Below, one piece after another: positions 24,212 to 38,334 of a stretch of DNA of 64,000 nucleotides. This DNA comes from Mycteria americana (taxonomy: Eukaryota; Chordata; Aves; Ciconiiformes; Ciconiidae): positions 220,179,887 to 220,243,886 of the forward strand of contig NC_134365.1 in the NCBI RefSeq assembly GCF_035582795.1. Reading direction: 5' to 3'. The stretch's first letter is position 1, and each line of letters starts with the position of its first letter. The position numbers were made by a program, and so were the translations under genes. A model generated the notes under the pieces. It did not search any database. It was not told the origin of the DNA and saw only the letters and a list, made by a program, of their open reading frames with translations.

Positions 24212-24870
24212 GCAGCTGTGTGACTGCATGTGTGGGCGTGCATGCACGGGCGTGCCCTGCACGTGTGCGTGCAGGTGTGTGACCGTGCACGCGTGTGCAT
24301 GCATGCACGGGCGTGCCTTGCACGTGTGCGTGCAGCTGTGTGACCGTGCACGCGTGTGCGTGCATGCACGGGCGTGCCTTGCACGTGTGAGTACAGGTGT
24401 ATAACTGTGCACGCGTGTGCATGCATGCACGGGCGTGCCTTGCACGTGTGCTTGCAGGTGCGTGACCGTGCGAGCGTGAGCGTGCATGCCCGGGCGTGCC
24501 CTGCACATGTGCGTGCAGCTGTGTGACCGTGCACGCGTGTGCGTGCATGCACGGGCGTGCCCTGCACGTGTGCGTGCAGGTGCGTGACCGTGCGCGCGTG
24601 TGCGTGCATGCCCGGGCGTGCCCTGCACGTGTGCGTGCAGCTGTGTGACCGTGCACGCGTGTGCGTGCATGCACGGGCGTGCCCTGCACGTGTGCGTGCA
24701 GGTGCGTGACCGTGCGCGCGTGTGCGTGCATGCCCGGGCGTGCCCTGCACGTGTGCGTGCAGCTGTGTGACCGTGCACGCGTGTGCGTGCATACACGGGC
24801 GTGCCTTGCACGTGTGCTTGCAGGTGCGTGACCGTGCGCGCGTGTGCGTGCATGCATGGGCAGACGTGTG
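24212..24870. repeat. 61-bp minisatellite, about 10.5 copies, with 122-bp higher-order alternation
   Basis: The landmark A/C-CGGGCGTGCC recurs at 24246, 24307, 24368, 24429, 24490, 24551, 24612, 24673, 24734 and 24795, with a worn copy at 24856. Every step is exactly 61 bp. From 24490 onward two versions alternate strictly: one has ATGCCCGGGCG, the other has CACGGGCG (preceded by ATGC, or by ATAC at 24795). Flanking differences (cagctgtgtgacc against caggtgcgtgacc) change in step. A typical unit has eight CpGs, one CACGTG and one ACGCGT or GCGCGC. The array ends about 350 bp before the MAP6 start codon. Confidence 0.97.
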
Positions 24871-24871
24871 A

Positions 24872-28356
<3,485 letters not shown>

Positions 28357-28450
28357 TTGAGTATTATTTACAGGTGAGGGAACAGAGCATGGGCTACAGT
28401 AAGCAGCTAGCCCAAGGTCATCAAGGAAGTCCATGCTAAAGGGAGGAATT
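28357..28450 (-). repeat. MIR-like ancient SINE fragment
   Basis: It reads 'acaggtgagggaacagagcatgg', then 'cagctagcccaaggtcatcaaggaagtc'. This corresponds to the antisense MIR core (acagatgaggaaactgag, cccaaggtcacacagctagt). It is diverged and located in MAP6 intron 1. Confidence 0.5.
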
Positions 28451-28740
28451 CCCTTTTCTAACCTCTTTATACCGAGACAAATTAATATTGCAGAGACCGG
28501 CTGCCTGTGACCTCCTCCCAGGTCTGCCCGGACCTACAGAGCAGGGGCGATGCCCGGCGGCGGAGGATGGAGGATGGCGGCTGCTCCCAGCCCGAGGGAT
28601 GGATGATTTGTTTGCATTAGCGTTTGAGCCCAGAAGTCTTCAGCGAGGCCAGAGCAGCAATGGCAGGGCTGTGCGTGTCTGCGAGAGACGGCCTGTGCCC
28701 AGAGATCCTACAGAATAAATAGGTTTTATTTATATTATCA

Positions 28741-28823
28741 TATCTTAGATATCGTATCTTAGATATCGTATCTTAGATATCGTATCTTAGATATCGTATC
28801 TTAGATATCGTATCTTAGATATG
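28741..28823. repeat. 14-bp tandem repeat, 6 copies
   Basis: Five exact copies of TATCTTAGATATCG and a sixth with one deletion are present. Each junction carries a GATATC palindrome. AT-rich DNA follows to about 28.93 kb. Confidence 0.97.
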
Positions 28824-30494
28824 TTTATATTATATATCATTTATATTTATTATTCATAGTGTTTGGATTTACATTATTTATATTTATGTATTTATTAAAT
28901 ATTAATTTATATGGAGGATTTATTTATGTACTTATGCCCAGATGAATTCCCTTGGCAAACCAAGGGGAACAGTGGGAGGACACGCTCCTTCCTAATGGTT
29001 TCCAAAAGTTAAGTGACTTCCATGGCAAGGTCTGGTTTGAAGCCATCGACAGCAAGTAGGTTTGAAGGTGATCAAGTCGTGCATGATGGCATCTGTTTGC
29101 CAATTAGTGCCCTGTGACTGTTCCTCTTTGGCTGTGGGGAAACTGAGGCAGAGGTGCCGAGTGACCTGCCGCAGGCCCTACACAGTGCATCAGGGCTGGG
29201 GTCAGAGTGCAGCTCTGGAGCATCGTTCTCCTGTTTGCTGGTGTTCTTCTGTGGTCAAGGTGCTGGAAGCCACCGCTGTGTCCGGGTGTGACACAGGTTC
29301 CAGCACCGAGGTGCTTCTTGCCTCAGTTTCCCTCCCCAGCTCACGTGCTGCCCAAGCAGCGCTACCGGGACAGGTTGCATCTCCCTTCACCCCCCCCTTC
29401 TCTGCAGTCCTGCTTCTCCTGGTGGCCTGTGGACCCTGAGGGACAAAGTAAGGACCAGAGCATCCTTCCGTGGGTAGGAATACTAGGTTTATGTGGCTGG
29501 CCTGACTTTTAGACAGGGGTCAGGACCCAGCCTGGGGGGCTTTGCAGCTCCTTGGAAAGCTGTTGCTGCTGGATGGAGCCTTTTCTTGTTCAATTCTCTT
29601 GATGTCTCCTAGGAGGATCTGGTGGCATCATTGAGGACTTTTATCCATATTGGGCCCAAGGGTGGCCCTGGTGACCCCAGTCCTCGGGTGCTTGGGAGGG
29701 GATTGTGCCCCTGAACTCCTGGAAGGGAAGGGCAGAGCTCTTCTCCCTGCTCTGCCGAAGGATGGAGGGGGCTGGGGTTGACCCTGGGGGTCTGGGAGCA
29801 GAGGGAGAGTAGGTGATGTGCAGACGGTGGTGGTTGCTGGTGGAAGGGGAACTATTAGAAGCACATTTGGCAAAAATGCAAGAAGGAATGAAGGTTTTCC
29901 ACTTTTGTTTGAAAATGATGAAAAAAATGTTAGAATTAGGTGTTTCCTGGGTGGTTTTTTTTCCTTCTTCTTTGTCTTGCATTCATCTCCTTTTATTACC
30001 TTTATTCCCCAAAGAAAAAAAGATATAAAAGGGAAAGGGGAAATTTCACCCCCTTTGCAGAGTGTCAAAATGATGAATTTTGGCGATGAATTTTCCCCAG
30101 AGAAGTAATACTGCGAAACCTAGTTTTCAAGTTCTTCACCAAAAAGAGATCTTTTTTTTTTCTTTTTTACCACAGCAATTATTTTTTTTCCCCACCAATT
30201 TCCTTTCTTCTCAGAGGAAACAAAACAAGAAAGGCTTCAATGGAAAATTTTGGACTGCCTCTAGTATTAATGAATTGCCTGTTGCTAATGTTCTGTCATT
30301 CATCTCAAGCCCTGGAGGTACTAAAGATGTGGAGCAAATGAGAATTTGTAGTAGCTATAGAGATGAATGAGTCAGTGCTGGAGCCTTGCTGTGTGTTTTT
30401 CTGAGAAACAGAGGAGCTAATTTAGGGTGGGATGTCCACGCAGGAGGGCTGGAGCAAGCTACGTGAGGGCGGGGAGGATTCGTACTCTGTCATT
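28824..30494 (+). other. MAP6: MAP6 intron 1 segment
   Basis: An AT-rich start is followed by unique sequence with one MIR-like piece. No exon was recognised. Confidence 0.6.
29128..29240 (-). repeat. MIR-like ancient SINE fragment
   Basis: It contains 'tgtggggaaactgaggcagaggtgccgagtgacctgccgcaggcc', followed by 'gggctggggtcagagtgcag'. This is the antisense MIR core with the typical spacing of GGGGAAACTGAGGCA to the later GTGACC(TG)CC. It is the clearest of the MIR-like pieces in this window. Confidence 0.6.
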
Positions 30495-30720
30495 ATAGCT
30501 GTGGAAATGTAGGGCTGGAAGGACCTCCCAAGATCATCTGGTCCACATCTCATTTCTGAGGAAGGGGATGATATATCTAGACCACACTAGGTTGATTTTA
30601 TCTAACCTATTCTTGAAAACCTCCAGTGGAGAACATGTCCCATCTTGGTGAGACACTCAGTAACGCTGCTTGTGCTGTCAGGTGTGCCAAACTTGGTGGG
30701 AAATTTTCCGTTGCCTTCTG
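30495..30720 (-). mobile_element. Diverged CR1-type LINE fragment
   Basis: The order 'gggctggaaggacctcccaagatcatctggtcca', then 'tctaacctattcttgaaaacctccagtggagaa' follows older CR1 3' ends (antisense). It lacks the distal tail repeats, and divergence is high. Confidence 0.6.
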
Positions 30721-33700
30721 AAATTTCTGATCAGATCCATAGGCTGGGTCTGTATTAGTAAATTAAATGGTTCCAGGACACGTTCCTGGGCATGGGAACC
30801 TGATCATCTGCACGCTTCAGTTGTTGAAACAGTCCCTAGCCCGCTTCCCAGGCTGGGTTTGGGAGTGGGTACCAGCCAAGAACTGATCCTAACAAGCAGT
30901 TTGGGTGCAACCACCTTGGTTTGGGGCTTAAAGGGGTTTAATAGTGTGAGTGAGGGCCGGCCCAGGCTCCAGTGCCAGAGAACGTTCCCGGGCAGATCTC
31001 ATTTCCTAACGTTTCAGCTATGAACTCCGAATCTGGATGAGAGTGCCATTACAGTAACCCATATAGGCAAACGGACCCAACTTTGCTCTCAGCTGGAAGG
31101 GAAGGGGCAGGATAAAGCATCCTTCCATCCAGAAAAGGCTGCTCAGAGAGATGTTTGGCAGCTTTGGCTAAGGCTAAGCACTGGCTCAGCAGTTACTCGA
31201 TACGTGCCTTTAGCAGCAGGAGGAGACGCGACGTCTGCTGATACCACAAGGACCAGTTGTATGAGTATGTAATAACCGTGCGTGGAGGAAGCCCTTGTAT
31301 TTACTAAGACACGAAGAGGATGGAGATGGGTGTTGCAGACAGGCAGCTGTCCTGCCGCACTCTGCGTCTTGATCTCCCCTGGATATAGTCCACCAGCTGA
31401 GAAAGGCTGGTGGTATCTCCAAGTTGAAGATACTTAGTAGTATCTCCAAGTTGGAGCATTTGCCAACATATTCCCTGCAATCACATTGAGGTGGACAATA
31501 TCCAGCCCCAAAAGCCAACTGGGAGCTGCTCAGGCAATCCTGAATTTTGCTGCTTCGACTGCGTGCAAGCTGGAGCTGGGTTGTGCGTGCCGTAGGACGG
31601 GGTTGAGCAGGAGGAAGAGATGGAGGTGGCATTTAGGTGATGGAGTCAATGTACTCGAGCAGTTTTTCCTCTGCTCCTGCTCAGCTGTGTCACCTCAGCA
31701 GGGACCTTTAGGCACATAGGACTGGATGGGACCCTCTGCACCACTAAGTCCAATGATTTAGTTTGTTATTTAGTCTTTACAAGTAACACCTGAGGCTCTG
31801 TCTCAGAAATAGGGAATTTTTAGTTGCACGATGCCAGCTGGAAGGATGTGCCAAGACCTCAGTCTCTGAGGTTTGCAAACCATCATCTCATTTCCAGTCT
31901 GAGTCAATGGACAGGTTATAGTTTGCTGGTTTGTTGGCACTGGGTTACTTTGTGCTTTTCTTCTATCTGGAGGTCACTGCTCAGTGTCTCCAAGCGCAGT
32001 ATCCCCATCGTTTGGCTCTGTAGCTAGCAAGTCAAAGTTTTTTAGTCTCCTTTTTACTCCCTGTATCAACCATTTCTCTCCAGCTCTTCCTAGATGAAAT
32101 CGCTGTTTCTTAAACACAGATGCAGACTGTTGCCCTTTGGAGATAAGGTCCCCATCTTGCTGAGACGCCCGTGTCGCCTTTGTGGGCACCACAGATGCAT
32201 TATGAATCCCTCACTTACCCTTTGATAACCAGGATCTCCACATCGTTCTCCTCCTTAGGCAATTCCAGCCATGGAGCTCCCATCCTATAGCAAAAAATCC
32301 TGGTGATTAGTACCGAGCCTAGAATTTAGTACTAATAATTTTCATCCCATTTTGAACACGGCAGTCAAGGTCAATCCCTTTCTTCCTCTGTGATATCTCT
32401 TGATCCTCCTTCGTATTGGTGCTGCCTACAACGTTGTGTCATTAGGAGGTCTCATCAGTGTTGCCCTACTTTTTTTGTGCCAAAGTCAACCTTAAAAATG
32501 TTAAACACTGCTAACCTCCTTCCAGGCTGCAGCTCAGCCTTCCAACGCTCGTGGTTGTCATTTCCCTTGCTCGGTTTCCCGTTCTGCTGATGTTCATGTT
32601 CACTGGCTTAATTAATAATTTCCCACGTGGCCCTGTATCAGATGCTTTACTGAAACCAGATAGATTTTCGTATTTCTTTTGTCTGCTAAGTCAGTTATCG
32701 TATCAAAGGACGTGTCAAACATCTCCCCTTCTCCCCTCACTGCCGTGTCCGTTTAGACCACCAGCTTCTCCTGGATGCAGGAGCAGATGCTGTAGAGCAG
32801 ACCCCACTTCCACTTGACGGCTTCAAGGTACCGCTCTAACACAAACAATAAATAAAGAGAAGAGGAGAGGGATCAGCTAATTTAGACAGCAGGACTTTCC
32901 CTGTCCTTCCTTTGCCAAATAAATCACAAACAGCCGTTGTAGATTTGTCTTCTCTCACGTTTAGAGCATGACCTTTGCTTTTCCCGTCTCCTACCGGCTG
33001 AACAAGCCTTCGCTTTCTAAGTACTCCTGCACTCTATCGCCCGTCAATCTTGCTTTTCTTCGCTCTTAGCTGAATGTATTCATAGCACGAATGCTGATAC
33101 CTTCAGCTAAGCCTTGCTGCGCCGGGGCAAGAGGATGGATGCTCTCCTCTAGCATGACCATCAGCACCAGCCAGGAGGGGAAAGGCAGTTTTAGGAAAGT
33201 TTTATAGGATGGAAGTTTTATTTCTCTTGATTTATAACTCAGCATTCTGGATATCCTTCCCATGTCCTTTATATTTTTACATATATATATATGCATATAT
33301 GTGCACACACGCAAACCAAGCTGTTCACCAAGTTACTGCTTTAACCTCCAACTCGTCTCTCCTCCCCGAGTCCAATGTTGCGGGTGTTATATGGCAAACA
33401 CGTTTTGCTTTCTAGTAATAACTCCTTGTGCTCCAACGGTGCCTTCACCTGAAGGGACCCCGCAGCACTTTGCCGACGCAGCGTGCATACGGAGAGACTC
33501 CTGCTGCTTTGGGGACCCGCTGCAAGCTGTGCTGTTGAGTACAAAACAGGGCGTTTTGGTGCTGGGAAGGTGGGGAGGCTGCTTTATTTTTCTATTTTTT
33601 AATTTTTATTTTTTTTTTTTTTTAATTTTTGGTGGAGCTGTCATTCAGTTTCGCAAAGGAGGATGCGTTTGAGGGATGTTCTCGGGTTGATGGGTGGGTT

Positions 33701-35087
33701 GTCTGAAATGATGTGCTGCTCACGCTTGGAAAGAAGGGGGCTGGCTCCAGTGGTAAAAATCACTTCAGCCCCTGTAACCCAAGCAGAATTACCTGGGGGT
33801 GAGGATATGGCCCTCGGGCAGCTGCCCCTGGCTGTGAGGATGCCCAAAAAGACACCTTGCAGAGGGAAATATAACCAGCGGTCCGAGGGGAGCAGGTTGT
33901 TTCAGAAAGCACTTCACACCGCTGTGCAGTGGAGCAGGGAAGCAAATATTCCTGCTTCACAGCCCGGCTGGGGACGGTGCTGCTTGGTGCAGAACAAGCA
34001 GGCGATGAGCAGCGTGCCCTGTGCAGGGATGGGCTGGCATTGGGGTACAGCCCGGGGACCCCAGCGTCCCCATCCGTCTCCATCTGCAGGGACTCACCGT
34101 AGTCCCTCTTCCAGGCTGCAATTCAGGAGCACAAAACAATATCCCCGGCGGGGATTTTTATTTATCATTTTATTACCGTGGAAGCATCTCCCAGCTTGTC
34201 CTTGCTGCCAGCAGATTTGTAAAACCTTGCTGCTCGGCTGGTGCGTGGTTGCTTAACACTAGGCTTTACATTCATCTGGTTTTAACTCTAAAAATACCAC
34301 CCCAGAGCTGTAAACGAACGATTTCAGCATCGGTTACTCCATCACCGCTGTACAGGGAAGGAAATCCAGGCTGTTGTGAGCCGAGGGCTGGCTCCCGGCA
34401 GCCCTGCATCCATCCGTAGGACTCTCTCCGACTGCAGTCAGCTTTCTCCTGCATGGCAACGTCCTCCCCATGCCAATTAGCTCTCGCACCGTGTTTATCT
34501 GCCCAACCTTGCAGGTGCTGTCTTGGAAAGCGGCCAGAGATTTCTCACGGAAATAACTTTGCAAGGTCGCTGGTGCCCTGCTCACGTTGCTTGGCTGCTG
34601 CTTTGCTTTTCTTGTTCTTTAAAAGGGTTGAAGGTATGGGGGGCTGTGCGGGTGCTTTGCTGCTTGTCTAGCTCAGAAAGGGGGGAAAAAAAAAAGGAAG
34701 GTGGTGTTTAAAGAAATCAGTGGCCTTCTGGAGCGGAGCTATATATTAATTGCAAATGGCAAGGTTATTCTGCTCATAGAAATCAATAGGGCTATTTCCA
34801 AGAGTGCCGACGTTGGCACTGGGGTCTTACTTAGCCTAAAGCCCAGATCAGATCTCCTTTCTCTTCCCCAAAGACCTGCAGGACCAGCGTGTCCTCTTGC
34901 AGGATCCCTGCTCTCCTGCAGGATTAAAAGCTCATGCCCTGGAGCTGATGCCTCAGATTTCCTTTTCCACGCTCATCCCAGTCTTGCCTCCCCTTGAACA
35001 AGTTACGAACAATATCCTTCTTGTGGGACTCCTGTGTGTAAGGGCTAGCTGTCAATTAAATGGTGCTTGTGCACAATTAATTATTAC
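30721..35087 (+). other. MAP6: MAP6 intron 1 segment
   Basis: No exon was recognised. It includes a possible 50-bp CR1 scrap (31708-31760: 'cataggactggatgggacc'), a TA-rich microsatellite near 33.28-33.30 kb, a T-rich run near 33.6 kb and an A-run near 34.69 kb. Confidence 0.6.
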
Positions 35088-35375
35088 AGAATCACAGAAT
35101 CGTATAGGTTGGAAAAGACCTTTAAGATCATCAAACCCAACCGTAAATCTAACACTGCCAAGCCCACCACTACACCATGTCCCTAAGCACCTCATCCAAA
35201 CGTCCTTTAAATACCTCCAGGGATGGGGACTCCACCACTTCCCTGGGCAGCCTCTTCCAATGCTGGACAACCCTTTCGGTGAAGTAAAATTTCCTAATAT
35301 CCAGTCTAAACCTCCCCTGGCGCAACTTGAGGCCATTTCCTCTCGTCCTATCACTTGTTACCTGGGAGAAGAGAA
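35088..35375 (-). mobile_element. CR1 LINE 3' fragment
   Basis: It begins with CAGAATCACAGAATCGTATAGG and runs through the CR1 3' region in antisense to 'cctatcacttgttacctgggagaagaga'. It is nearly identical over about 200 bp to the sense copy at 38129-38334, including rare variants such as 'aagtaaaattt' and 'cctcttccaatgctggacaacc'. Confidence 0.95.
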
Positions 35376-36479
35376 TTAGGTGAGATAGTTAATGTTTTCC
35401 TCCACTTTGTCCTTTTTCCCCTGATTCCTTCCCATTAAATCAGCTGCAGAAGGTATCGTGACCACATAGGTAGGCAGGAAGATGAGCAGATAGCTCGCCT
35501 CCCAAGGGAGGGGATCCAATCCATTTCTTCCAAAGCAAAGATGAGCAGACATCTTAGAAAGCAGACATTTATGGGGAGCTGGACAGTTTGGGTTTTCCAG
35601 AAATCCAGTTAGACCAGCTAAAAGCTTGGCTTGGGGAAGGTTGGAGCTGGCCAAGCCAGTGGGTTGCAGTAAAGAAACCTCAATTCTCTGTCTGGGTGCT
35701 GGGTGAATGGCAAGAGGAGAGGTTATCCGGACGGAGGAGGAGGAAATTCTTCAGGATCAGCCCTGATCGCTGAGCTTCAGGCTTCCTCCCACATTTCACT
35801 TTGCCTTTCACCTTGAAGGAGGCTGCGCATCTGCTCTCAGCCAGGCAGCTTTGCCTAAAAGAAATCAGCGCATCATGCTCCGATGGGCTGGAAACACAGG
35901 CAGGGACGTGAACCCTGGCTGGTCCCGTTCCCAAATTTGGGCAGCAATGGGGCTGATGGTTGGTTTATTGGCTGAGACCTTCAAGGAGAAGCTGCAGGTG
36001 CCCTCAGGGTGCCATTTCACTGCAAAGGGAGGTCCCTTTCCCTTCTCACATCTACTTCAACTGTGGAGCTCCATCAGCCTGAGCCCCAGCGGGAGGTTGA
36101 AAGGATGCTCGGTATTTTGCAAACTCTTTTGCAGCCTGAGCCACGCTTTCCTACCAGTGCAACAGAGCAAACTCTCTATCGGTGGAGTTCCTAAAACCAA
36201 GGGGGGAATGAGATGCAAAGGTCTGATTTCTCTGCTTTGCTGGGTTTGTGGAGGCCAGCACGCTGGGTTGCAGATCAGGACTTCGACCATGCTTTTTGCT
36301 CTCGTTATTTGGATATAAAATGGAGGTGCAGAAGGTCTGAGACGGGGGAAGAAAGGGGACGTCGGAGGTTGCCTGTTTGTGCAAGACCCTATGAAGGTAT
36401 GGAAGGTCCTGGGTTGAGTTTGCATGGGGCTAATGTGCCATGGCTGGGTGGCAACCTCCCACCAGGTACCCCATGCATC
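35376..36479 (+). other. MAP6: MAP6 intron 1 segment
   Basis: Unique sequence between a CR1 copy and the internal CpG cluster. No exon was recognised. Confidence 0.6.
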
Positions 36480-36840
36480 CAGGGGACAAACACACCGGTC
36501 TCAGTCGAGCGGCAGAGCTTGTCGCGGTGTCGGCCAGTAGCTATGGCAACTCGCGCGGAGGATTCCCGGAGAGGGATGTGTTGGCAAGCAGCCCGGCGGA
36601 GGGAGGACACAAGGAAAACCACGTGTTCCCTCCGGGGAGCTGGGCTGGGGTTTGGCAGCATCATCGTGCAGAGAGCGGGGGAGATGCTGTCGTTGAAAGT
36701 TGCGGTGCTTTTTCCTCCGTCGGTGGGGTAAAAGCCTCCGGCAGCGCTGCGGCGTTGCAGCGGCGTTGGAGCAAAGCTCGGTGCAGGATGCTGTAAGGGG
36801 AGAGGCGATTTCATTGCGTCTGATAGAAATGCTCCCGTGG
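36480..36840. promoter_or_regulatory. Intragenic CpG cluster with X-box-like site
   Basis: About 30 CpG dinucleotides fall in 360 bp, against one or two per 60 bp in the adjoining intron. GTAGCTATGGCAAC at 36537-36550 resembles an RFX X-box (GTNRCC/RGYAAC halves). No TATA box or MAP6-like coding exon was recognised. It could be an alternative promoter, an enhancer or the remains of one. Density is seen directly. Function is inferred. Confidence 0.5.
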
Positions 36841-38128
36841 CTCTGTATAACCCATGAGGCTGGAAGAGTGTGCTGCCTTCGGCCGGTGTGATTTCTGGGT
36901 TGACGTAGAAGAGGTTATTTCAGCCATCGACTGAAAGCATCTCCAGAAAGCTAGCCAGCCTTCAGAGGAGATGCAAAGGTCCATCGCTTGATCCTGCCTC
37001 AGAGCGTGGGCTGAGTTGGATGTTTTTGGAGGTTCTCTCCAGCCCTGTTTGCCATGATTCTCCTCCGTGCTTGTTCTGGGGTTGCTAACATGCTGATCCC
37101 TGTCCATGGAGGAAAAACGGGTTTCTCTTTTATATGACCAGTTGCAATTTGTCTTTTCCCTGGCCGCTCTGAGAGCTGGAAACCCTCAGAAAACACAGGC
37201 ACGTCTGTTGCCTTAAAGGATGGTTTTCTGGTTGGGCTTCTGCTGGTACCCCTAGACACATCTGAAGTCGTGGTAGCACTTTTGGTCAGCTTTTGCAAAG
37301 CCTAGCTCTGGAGTTAAGTGGTTATGGGAGGCCCTCAGCTTCAGTGTAGTCCAAGGGTCTTGCAGGGTGGTGCGATGTGCGAAGCTGGTTGCGAACAACT
37401 GGAAGATGTTTCTTTACACTGAACGTGCCGTTGCTGTGAGTTGCAGCCAGGCACGTCTGTCCAGCCCTTCCTACCTCGATGTTTGGTCTTCCAGTGGCTC
37501 TTCAGGCACGTCTAGTAGTCCATCAGTGGTGACATACACATCATCATCTTTTTCACACCCTGTTGGGGAGGAGGAATGCCGCCAGAAGGTAATGCTGGGA
37601 TTTGGAAAGCAGGCTTTTGACCATGTCACGCTGATGTTTGAAACTGAAGTTGGGTGGGAAGTCAAACTGGATGATGTGTAAAATTGGAAGGGCATGAGGA
37701 TATGGTGCTTTCCTGTGAGACTTTTGACGTGATGCAAAGCAAGGGGAAACAGAGGCTTGTGTTGTTATTATGGCACGGAAAGGGCAAGGACATCTGAAGG
37801 TGGTACGCTGCTGTACGGGCCGCTTCCGTAGCCTCTTTGCTCTAATGTCAGGGGCAGCTATAAGCAGTGAAATACATAGAGGATGTATTTTATTTTAAGG
37901 TCTCAAAATGCTCGCAAACAATTCTGATTTAACCTGGTCCCTGTTCTGGATTTCAGCAGACACCGTGTTCCAGCCCATATGAGTATTGCTTGGTGCAAGA
38001 CCAGAGTCTGGTGGTGTCCAGGTTTGGGGCTGTGCCCTTGGTATAGAAGCTGCGTGGATGTGTTACGCAGAAGGTGAAATGAGGGGAATCACCCTGACCC
38101 CGATTGCTGTGCACACTCCATCCTTCTG
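36841..38128 (+). other. MAP6: MAP6 intron 1 segment
   Basis: Unique intronic sequence. Open frames have no recognised product. Confidence 0.6.
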
Positions 38129-38334
38129 AAATTTTACTTCACCGAAAGGGTTGTCCAGCATTGGAAGAGGCTGCCCAGGGAAGTGGTGGAGTCCCCATCC
38201 CTGGAGGTATTTAAAGGACGTTTGGATGAGGTGCTTAGGGACATGGTGTAGTGGTGGGCTTGGCAGTGTTAGGTTTGTGGTTGGACTCGATGATCTTAAA
38301 GGTCTTTTCCAACCTATACGATTCTGTGATTCTG
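38129..38334 (+). mobile_element. CR1 LINE 3' fragment (sense)
   Basis: Starts 'aattttacttcaccgaaagg' and ends at the tail 'cctatacgattctgtgattctg'. It is an inverted, nearly identical partner of the copy at 35088-35375, with a gap of about 2.75 kb. Confidence 0.95.

Noticed and set aside
22276..24404. Plus-strand Cys/Val/His-rich frames resembling cysteine-rich proteins
   Set aside because: They are translations of TGTGTGCATG-type repeat in overlapping frames. No signal peptide with a stable cysteine spacing, splice structure or homology was seen.
31708..31760. 50-bp CR1 scrap
   Set aside because: Only 'cataggactggatgggacc' and 'aagtccaatg' resemble CR1. Too short to list as a separate element.
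36213..36814. Open frames on both strands in the CpG cluster as a hidden coding gene
   Set aside because: The frames follow from high GC content. Neither shows recognisable similarity. The region is better described as a regulatory candidate.
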